Assembly: GCA_019359725.1 (NCBI GenBank)
Contig: JAHHGR010000005.1
Location: 32,067-96,066, forward strand
Reading direction: 5' to 3'
From: Aphanocapsa lilacina HA4352-LM1
GTDB lineage: Bacteria > Cyanobacteriota > Cyanobacteriia > Gloeobacterales > Gloeobacteraceae
DNA: 64,000 bases
The translations under genes and the position numbers were made by a program. The notes beneath the pieces are model-generated. The model did no database searches, was not told the DNA's origin, and saw only the letters and a program-made list of their open reading frames with translations. Shown piece after piece: positions 58,763-64,000 of the stretch (positions are counted from its first letter, which is position 1; each line of letters begins with the position of its first letter).

Positions 58763-61345
58763 CTACTGGGGGGATTTGCTGCTTTTTAGGGCGCTCAGGC
58801 TGTGCTGCATCGCCCAGATCGCCATCGGCCTCAGGTACATACAGGCGCGAAAGGTGCGCGCTGGAGTGAGCGCCTCGGGGGTGCGAAACTGCAACCCGCC
58901 CCCGTAGACATTGGCGACAACCGCCTCGGCGATGGCCAGTCCCTCGCGCCGCAAGCCGTTGCGGATCATAAAGGCGGCGAGGCCAAAGTTGATGCCGGTC
59001 CAGACTTCCGAGGGGTGCTCGGTGTCGCCGATAAAAGACCCGTCGGCGTTCGTGCCGTTGGCGCAGCCGAAGCGCCCGCCATAAAATTTCACAAAACAGG
59101 TCTGGTAAACCGTTTCGAGCGCCGAGCGCGCCTGGGCCACCGGCACGATGTCCGCGAGATTGCACACCTGGGCGTAATATTCGCCGCACAACTGATCGGC
59201 CATGATCGCTTCGGAATTTTTGCTCTGGCTGTCGATGCGGTAGTAGCGGCCGTTCCAGAGGGTCTTTTCGTACAAAGGCTGGGCCTGGGCGTACCAGGCA
59301 CCGAACTGCTGAACCGCCGCCGCGTCGCCCACGAGCTTGCCCATCTCGACGGCGGCAAGCAGCGCCGCAAGCCACAGCCCGCCGCAGTAGGCGCTGATCC
59401 CCTTGAGGGGCCAGGCGTCGTAGGTGCAGTCCGGCGGGCCGCCGTTTTCGGGAAATCCGTCCCCATCCTGGTCAAAAGTCCTCTTGAGGCGTATCAGGGC
59501 CGCTTTGGACGCGGGCCAGCAGTAGCGCACAAAGTTCAGATCGCGTTTGCCGGTATCGACGTAGTCGCGGTAGACCTGCAGCACGAAGTCGCAGGGCAGG
59601 TCCTTCCAGAGGTTGCAGTCCTGGTAGGTGGTGTAGTTGTTCTTGATCCACGGATCTTCGTTGGGAGCCCCCAGGTCGTGGGGCAGCGCGTCGCGGGATT
59701 TGCGCTTGGCGACGGTTTTGGTGTAGCCGATAATGCGCGTCGAATCGTCCTCGTCGGGCACGGCGTCGGCGTAGGCCCGCAGCACCGCTTTGTCGATTTC
59801 AGGCCAGTTCATCAGCAGCGCAAACGACCCGTAAAGCCTGACATCGAGCGAGTCGTACCAGCGGTAGTCGATCGATTCGAGGACTGCGAAGCGGCCCTGG
59901 CCGGGGGGAGCTTTGGCGATATCGGCGAGGGAAGCGATTTTTTCAGGAACCGGGCCGTTCTCCCAGAGGGTGCCGCCGCTGGTGAGATAGTACAGCTCGT
60001 TAAAGAGCGCCTGCTTGTACCAGTCCGGCAGGCTCGGATCGGCAAGGACCGGGTTTTGCCACTCCTGGATCTGCCGGTCCCAGTCGGCGTAATTATCCAG
60101 AGCCTCGGTGGCGATCTTCCAGGCGTTGCGGCCGCTCTTGTCGAAGTGCTTGGTGTAGTAGCGGTAGCGGCGCACCCCCTGGGCGAATTCCATGATCGGC
60201 AAATCCCAGGCGAGGGCCATCGGCACCACCCTGCGCTCGCCAGGTTTGAGGGTGAAGCGCACCGCCATCGCCGCCGCGATCCGCTCGCCCTTGGCCGCCG
60301 GCCGGATCGAGACCAGATCGCCGAGGCGGCCGGTAGTAGCGAACGGTTGCCAGACCTCCAGGCCGTTGCCGGTCGGATCGAAGCGGGTGTGATAAGTGAT
60401 TTCGACGCCAGGCTCGCGGGTGGTCGCGATCACGAACTGGCCGTCCGCTTCGGCGGTGACAAAGGGACGCTCGCTGACGGCGGCGGTGGCCGGGGCGGGC
60501 TTTTGCTGTTCGGTGTAGCCCGAGGCGCGGCCCATGGTCAGCCCCCGGTAGGCGTCCTCCTCGCGCGCCGAATTGAAGTTGCCGGTGCTCTCGCCCCAGT
60601 ACGGCTCGTAGTCGTAGACGGGCGTGTCGTCGTCGCGCACTTTCACTGCTCTGGATTTGAATTGGTTGGTAAACCAGCCCACCATGTTTTCCCAACTGAC
60701 CAGAATGCTCAGGGTGACGGGTTGGTCGGTCGGATTGAAGGCGGTCCACTCGAAGACGGCCACCGGGTAACTGGTCTGCTGGTAGTTGTTGGGGATGATG
60801 GGCGAGAACTGCTTCAGCTGCACGTGGCTGTTGAAAAAGCCCTCGTAGGTGAACCACGAGCGCGGATAGAGGGCTGCGTAGGTGCCCGCACCTTTGGGAT
60901 AGGTCCAGTCCCAGGCGCCCAGGCTGCCGTCTGCGGGTTTTTCGGTACAAAGCACCTTCGCGCGCGGTTTGGCCCCTGCGCTCTGCTCAAAGAGGGCAAA
61001 CTGACAGACCGGCTGGGAGCGAAAGTAGTGATCGCCGCTGTCGAGGTGCCAGAGGGTAAAGTCCCCCCGGTGCGATCGGCCGATGCAGCCCGCACCGAAG
61101 CCCCCCAGGGGCATGCCGTGCCAGTAACCGTCGTCGATGTTGCTCGGGTAGCGCACCTTGAAGGCCTCCGCGATCGGCTGACCGATGGGGTAAGTCCAGC
61201 TGGTTTTGGGCACCTCGGCGCGCAAAGCGGCGAGGGTGGCGGTCGTACCGGCCGGAGCGGCCCGGCCGGACCGGGAAAGCGCCAGGGGCAACGAGGCGGC
61301 AAGCAAGGCGGAGCGCAAAAAATTTCGGCGGGAGTAAGCACCCAT
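58763..61345 (-). CDS. Tat-exported GH116 family glycosidase (bile-acid beta-glucosidase/GBA2-like)
   Basis: 860 aa from ATG 61345 (MGAYSRRNFLRSALLAASLPLALSRSGRAAPAG), with a twin-arginine signal (SRRNFLR). N-terminal beta-sandwich: YWHGMPLGGFGAGCIGRSHRGDFTLWHLDSGDHYF and TSYPVAVFEWTAFNPTDQPVTLSILVSWENMVGW; C-terminal (alpha/alpha)6 domain: LFNELYYLTSGGTLWENGPVPE (nucleophile Glu in TLWE) and PDCTYDAWPLKGISAYCGGLWLAAL (acid/base Asp in TYDAW). GH116 enzymes cleave beta-glucosides, xylosides or glucosylceramide. The track ORF of 1006 aa has a spurious N-terminus; its long antisense ORF is a shadow. Confidence 0.87.
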   Translation of the reverse strand: MGAYSRRNFLRSALLAASLPLALSRSGRAAPAGTTATLAALRAEVPKTSWTYPIGQPIAEAFKVRYPSNIDDGYWHGMPLGGFGAGCIGRSHRGDFTLWHLDSGDHYFRSQPVCQFALFEQSAGAKPRAKVLCTEKPADGSLGAWDWTYPKGAGTYAALYPRSWFTYEGFFNSHVQLKQFSPIIPNNYQQTSYPVAVFEWTAFNPTDQPVTLSILVSWENMVGWFTNQFKSRAVKVRDDDTPVYDYEPYWGESTGNFNSAREEDAYRGLTMGRASGYTEQQKPAPATAAVSERPFVTAEADGQFVIATTREPGVEITYHTRFDPTGNGLEVWQPFATTGRLGDLVSIRPAAKGERIAAAMAVRFTLKPGERRVVPMALAWDLPIMEFAQGVRRYRYYTKHFDKSGRNAWKIATEALDNYADWDRQIQEWQNPVLADPSLPDWYKQALFNELYYLTSGGTLWENGPVPEKIASLADIAKAPPGQGRFAVLESIDYRWYDSLDVRLYGSFALLMNWPEIDKAVLRAYADAVPDEDDSTRIIGYTKTVAKRKSRDALPHDLGAPNEDPWIKNNYTTYQDCNLWKDLPCDFVLQVYRDYVDTGKRDLNFVRYCWPASKAALIRLKRTFDQDGDGFPENGGPPDCTYDAWPLKGISAYCGGLWLAALLAAVEMGKLVGDAAAVQQFGAWYAQAQPLYEKTLWNGRYYRIDSQSKNSEAIMADQLCGEYYAQVCNLADIVPVAQARSALETVYQTCFVKFYGGRFGCANGTNADGSFIGDTEHPSEVWTGINFGLAAFMIRNGLRREGLAIAEAVVANVYGGGLQFRTPEALTPARTFRACMYLRPMAIWAMQHSLSALKSSKSPQ

Positions 61346-61404
61346 GGACAACACCAACCCGATTTTCTCTCTCAAGAGAGTAACCCAATCCGGGGACAGC
61401 TCGA

Positions 61405-61869
61405 CTAAATCCAGCGGCGCACCCGCGCTTTGTAGCGGCGGTAAGCCTCCTCGAAGCGGCGCTCCAGATAGATTTCCTCGCGTTCGATAACGCCCCGGAC
61501 CATGATCCACAGCACCACCGGCAGTACCAACAGCGGCCAGAGGGCACCGAGCCACAGCGCCAGACCCGCGTACACCAGCGCCAGAGCGAGATAGATCGGA
61601 TTGCGGCTGAAGCGGTAGGATCCCTCCTCCACCAGACTGGTAGTTGCCTCGTAGGGGCTGAGCGGCGTGTTGCGCCGGGCCAGCTCCCGAAAACTCCACA
61701 ACGCAAGCCCCGCACCCAGCACCACCCCCGCTCCCCCCAGGGGGGGTGCCGCCCCGATTCCGACCCTCAGCGGCACCAGCCACTGCAGCAGCATCCCAAC
61801 GGCAAAACCCGCCCCAAAAATCAAAGGTGGCGGGGCAAGCACACCCGCGGTCGGCTGATGGTTCGACAT
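61405..61869 (-). CDS. Isoprenylcysteine carboxyl methyltransferase-like membrane protein
   Basis: 154 aa, four hydrophobic segments. C-terminal family signature: LVEEGSYRFSRNPIYLALALVYAGLALWLG...VIEREEIYLERRFEEAYRRYKARVRRWI, with the RNPIYL SAM-binding and E(R)xxxLxxxFxxxYxxY motifs of ICMT/phospholipid-methyltransferase proteins. Substrate is unknown in bacteria. It ends 60 bp before the GH116 start on the same strand, and diverges from the Cys-rich peptide gene. Confidence 0.83.
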   Translation of the reverse strand: MSNHQPTAGVLAPPPLIFGAGFAVGMLLQWLVPLRVGIGAAPPLGGAGVVLGAGLALWSFRELARRNTPLSPYEATTSLVEEGSYRFSRNPIYLALALVYAGLALWLGALWPLLVLPVVLWIMVRGVIEREEIYLERRFEEAYRRYKARVRRWI

Positions 61870-61918
61870 TATGTTTAAAATTATGACAGCGGTAATGCTA
61901 TGGCGCTGGGCGGCCGCA

Positions 61919-61932
61919 TAATCCTTGGATTA
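61919..61932. promoter_or_regulatory. Palindrome in the divergent promoter region
   Basis: taatccttggatta is a perfect 14-bp palindrome (6-bp arms, 2-bp centre) overlapping a plausible -10 (gattatag), 28 bp before the Cys-rich peptide start. Likely an operator; no regulator gene is adjacent. Confidence 0.5.
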
Positions 61933-61959
61933 TAGCAACCATAACTGGGGGTCTATCCT

Positions 61960-62175
61960 ATGACACTCGCCACCACTCCACCGGTTTCGAAAGAATTGCA
62001 GAGAATCCTGGATCGCGTTGCCGGTCTGGCGGCCAATCGCAAGGACGAAGTATTCGATCTGGTGCAGCAGGACGAGTCAATGCCCACCGATGTGTGCACC
62101 TGCACCTGGTGGGACGGTTGTTATTACTGCAAGGACGAAGACGGGCTGTGGCACAGCGTCCGTTGCGTCACCTGA
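61960..62175 (+). CDS. Small Cys-rich peptide (71 aa), possible RiPP precursor
   Basis: MTLATTPPVSKELQRILDRVAGLAANRKDEVFDLVQQDESMPTDVCTCTWWDGCYYCKDEDGLWHSVRCVT. gggggt lies 7 nt upstream of the ATG. The first 43 residues are helical and charged without any Cys; the last 28 hold five Cys (CTC, CYYC, RCV) and aromatic residues. This leader/core division resembles ribosomal peptide precursors, though a small metal-binding protein is as plausible. No lanthipeptide or radical-SAM enzyme is seen nearby; the neighbours are a methyltransferase-like membrane protein (divergent) and mcdAB. Confidence 0.65.
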   Translation: MTLATTPPVSKELQRILDRVAGLAANRKDEVFDLVQQDESMPTDVCTCTWWDGCYYCKDEDGLWHSVRCVT

Positions 62176-62267
62176 AACTAGGTGGGAGCGAAGCTTTTTG
62201 AAGGCTTTCGGTTGGTAGCCTGCCGCATGTGTCAAAGTAGTGTCCGTAGTCGCGGTAGCTTCGACCT

Positions 62268-62903
62268 CTGGCCAGGATACTCGTAGTGCTCAACGGCAAG
62301 GGCGGCGTCGGCAAGACGACGACGGCCGTCAATCTGGCGGCGGCGCTGGCCGAAAACAGGCGCGTGCTGCTGGTCGACGCCGATCCCCAGGGATCCGCCT
62401 CCTGGTGGGTGGAGCGCAACCCGACAGGACTCGGTTTCGATGTGGCCCAGGAGACCGCACCGCAGCTGTTGAGCAACCTGCGCTCGCTGGAAGATTATGC
62501 CGTGGTCGTGGTGGACACCCCCCCGGCGCTGGCTTCGGAGGCCCTGGCGGCGGTGGTGCCGGTGGCCGACTATCTGGTGTTGCCCACTCCGCCCGCTCCG
62601 ATGGATCTGGCGGTGCTGGTGGAGACGGTGCGCCGGGCGGTGGTGCCCACCGGCGTCGCCCACCGGGTGCTGCTCACCCGCGTCGATCCGCGCAGCGTCG
62701 GGGAGGCTCTCGAAGCGCAGAACACCCTGACGGAGGTAGGTATTCCTGCTTTTCACACCTTTATCCGCGCCTATAAAGCCCACGAGCGCGCCGCCCTCGA
62801 AGGGTTACCCATTACCCGCTGGCGGGGCAAAAACGCCCGCGAGGCTGAAGCCGACTACCGCCGGGTCGTCGACGAACTGCACCGTGACTGGGAGAAACGA
62901 TGA
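62268..62903 (+). CDS. mcdA: ParA-family ATPase, McdA-like (Type 2)
   Basis: Deviant Walker [21 protein letters not shown] with the signature Lys, then [29 protein letters not shown] (Walker B) and [21 protein letters not shown]. About 211 aa. The ORF track starts at GTG 62286, which would cut off the first strand; the in-frame CTG at 62268 ([12 protein letters not shown]) restores ILVV, while an in-frame TAG at 62256 limits the choice. Followed by a coiled-coil partner with a 4-bp overlap (ATGA) and no parB, which fits McdA that spreads carboxysomes over the nucleoid. A generic orphan ParA is the alternative. Confidence 0.72.
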   Translation: MARILVVLNGKGGVGKTTTAVNLAAALAENRRVLLVDADPQGSASWWVERNPTGLGFDVAQETAPQLLSNLRSLEDYAVVVVDTPPALASEALAAVVPVADYLVLPTPPAPMDLAVLVETVRRAVVPTGVAHRVLLTRVDPRSVGEALEAQNTLTEVGIPAFHTFIRAYKAHERAALEGLPITRWRGKNAREAEADYRRVVDELHRDWEKR

Positions 62904-63448
62904 CCAGAAAACGCCTTTCAGACTTGCTGCGCACCGAACAGCAAAAAAATCACACCCACGCCGATGAGCCCCTCTGCGAGGAGACGGCAGTAGAGGAAGC
63001 GACCACTCCCACCGAGGCGCAGGAGCCGCAGCGGACCACGCGCCGCAGCCCGACCAAGGCCGATCTGGAGGTGACCATCGCTGAACTCAAGGTGCAGCTG
63101 AGCGAAGTGCAACAGGCCAGTGCCGCTTACCAACAAGCATCGGCCCAGGCCAGGGCGCGCATCGAGGAGCTGGAGCGGCAGCTTGCCGCAGCCCACAAGA
63201 TTCCCCCCGACTCCCTGCGCCAGTTGCAGGCCAAACTTGACGCCGTGCAGCAAGAGGCCCTCCAACTGGCCCAGGCCAACAGCCGCCTGCTCGAAGAGAT
63301 CAAAAGCCTCAAGCAAGAACCCAGTCCGACCAAGCCGACAGCAGCTATCCGGCCGGTTGTTCCCAAACCGATCCCAGCTTCCCGTCCCAGATCATCTGTC
63401 CCGACTGCGGCACCTACGGACGCTCAAATTCCCGACTGGATGCTCTAA
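62900..63448 (+). CDS. mcdB: McdB-like coiled-coil partner (Type 2)
   Basis: 182 aa. Charged N-terminus ([25 protein letters not shown]), acidic Thr-rich spacer, Gln/Ala-rich coiled coil from about 55 to 140 ([44 protein letters not shown]...[31 protein letters not shown]), a Pro/Arg-rich linker, and a C-terminus ending PDWML. The late invariant Trp and the three-part layout match McdB, the adaptor that links McdA to carboxysomes and phase-separates. No rubisco or carboxysome shell genes are in the window, so the assignment rests on architecture and pairing. Confidence 0.7.
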   Translation: MTRKRLSDLLRTEQQKNHTHADEPLCEETAVEEATTPTEAQEPQRTTRRSPTKADLEVTIAELKVQLSEVQQASAAYQQASAQARARIEELERQLAAAHKIPPDSLRQLQAKLDAVQQEALQLAQANSRLLEEIKSLKQEPSPTKPTAAIRPVVPKPIPASRPRSSVPTAAPTDAQIPDWML

Positions 63449-63888
63449 GTGCCGATTGCCGTGCGATGTTGCCCTTGCCTGGGGTGCAAGGCGGCAGGAA
63501 CCGATTTGTCGCTTCGGAGCAGTTGCTGGTAGACAGCGACCAGTTCGCCGTTGAGCTTATGAATATTGTATTGTGATTCCACCCGGGCCCGGCCGGCCCG
63601 GCCGAACGCAGGCCAGATTTGCGGGTTGCTCACCAGGTAGCCGAGTTTTTCGACGATCGCCTCGACGTCGCGCTCGGGTACCAGAAAGCCTGCAGCACCA
63701 TCTTCTACCAGTTCGGGAATCCCTCCATGCCAGGTACTGACTACAGGCAATCCCATCGCCATTGCTTCTTTGAGCGTGTTGGCGGGTCCATCCTCGTCTC
63801 CCTGCCTGCTGGTCACACTCGTGGAGATAAAAAGCTGAGCACCACCGAGGATTTCGATAATCTCCGCCTGATTCTTAGAGACCGTCTG
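63445..63888 (-). pseudogene. Glycosyltransferase family 4-like, C-terminal part; 5' side interrupted
   Basis: Open frame from 63888 to a stop at 63445: NQAEIIEILGGAQLFISTSVTSRQGDEDGPANTLKEAMAMGLPVVSTWHGGIPELVEDGAAGFLVPERDVEAIVEKLGYLVSNPQIWPAFGRAGRARVESQYNIHKLNGELVAVYQQLL. This is the nucleotide-sugar-binding GT-B half with the EAMAMGLPVVST..GIPELVEDG motif. A stop (TAA at 63889-63891) comes directly upstream, where an IS5-type element begins; the N-terminal half may lie on the far side of the IS, outside the window. Its 3' end overlaps mcdB by 4 bp. Confidence 0.7.
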
Positions 63889-63965
63889 TTAAGACAATCT
63901 AAAGCGGCAGCTTGATAGACCAAGCAGGGTGGAGCCTGAGAAAATCTCACCTGCCGCTACCTGCC

Positions 63966-64000
63966 ATGGAACGCAAGCCCTACAAGAGTGACCTCACAGA
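63966..64000 (+). mobile_element. Start of an IS5-type transposase (runs off the window)
   Basis: ATG 63966 opens MERKPYKSDLTD, the usual N-terminus of IS4/IS5-group transposases (MxxKPYPSDLTDAQW). Only 12 codons are in view. The element left end is likely near 63890, where the glycosyltransferase frame stops. Confidence 0.6.

Noticed and set aside
58802-61408. 868-aa plus-strand ORF
   Set aside because: Antisense shadow of the GH116 gene; the minus frame has a Tat signal and catalytic motifs, this one has no domain.

Overview
The window is high-GC cyanobacterial chromosome, and the gene content points to the thylakoid-less genus Gloeobacter; this is inferred from families and base composition, not a search. 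Support comes from homogentisate phytyltransferase, a Ycf37-like TPR protein, a CRR7-like protein, DUF1997, DUF2808 and LabA-type NYN proteins, an RppA/RppB-type two-component pair, and a ParA/coiled-coil pair that fits Type 2 McdA/McdB (carboxysome positioning). No rRNA operon, CRISPR array, prophage or replication origin was seen.

Layout. 1-5.0 kb: 3' part of a TonB-like gene, htpG, an acidic low-complexity protein and a DUF3667 membrane protein. 5.0-7.7 kb: a frameshifted IS982 transposase tail abuts the surviving C-terminus of a TonB-dependent receptor, followed by an OmpR-type regulator and a histidine kinase with Tyr at the phosphoacceptor position. 7.7-16.8 kb: housekeeping and photosynthesis-related genes (hpt, crr7-like, ycf37-like, frr, coaE, prmA, thiO, a mannose-6-phosphate isomerase cupin, serA), often convergent with overlapping 3' ends. 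16.8-18.9 kb: a VapBC-like toxin-antitoxin pair beside a decayed IS3-family element. 19-29.3 kb: two unknowns and a methyltransferase, a secreted beta-propeller protein, moaA, metG, labA-like, rsmI, initiator tRNA-Met, a GST-like protein and the site-2 protease rseP.

29.3-42.6 kb is the most plastic part: DinB, an IS3 remnant holding a 132-bp element with perfect 17-bp terminal inverted repeats, alcohol dehydrogenase, a ComJ-like protein, a PLP enzyme, an alpha/beta hydrolase-TetR unit with a palindromic operator, a PhoD-like phosphatase, two copies of a proline-rich secreted protein flanking three pseudogenes (Uma2, IS630, methyltransferase), DUF2808, a Rieske protein, aqpZ, an IS30 remnant and tRNA-Thr(CGT). 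42.8-45.6 kb holds tandem Tat-exported PhoX/DUF839 proteins. 45.7-50.2 kb is a compact plus-strand run (cobD, YciI-like, SDR, a XerC/D-like protein with substituted catalytic residues, mnmE).

50.2-61.9 kb is almost entirely minus strand and rich in exported proteins: a matrixin-like protein lacking its catalytic Glu, a 47-aa membrane peptide, adaptor and TolC genes without a pump, a lipoprotein and two large secreted paralogs that share a sequence signature, a PPC-domain protein, a Tat-exported GH116 glycosidase and an isoprenylcysteine methyltransferase-like protein. The end has a 71-aa Cys-rich peptide, the mcdAB-like pair, a glycosyltransferase cut off at its 5' side, and the first codons of an IS5-type transposase.

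The strongest leads are the mcdAB-like pair, the Cys-rich peptide with a palindrome in its promoter region, several proteins that keep their fold motifs but lack key catalytic residues (kinase, recombinase, metalloprotease), and repeated cases of local gene duplication of exported proteins. Most genes are vertically inherited-looking housekeeping genes; the accessory signal lies at 5 kb, 17-19 kb, 30-31 kb, 37-42 kb and the right edge.
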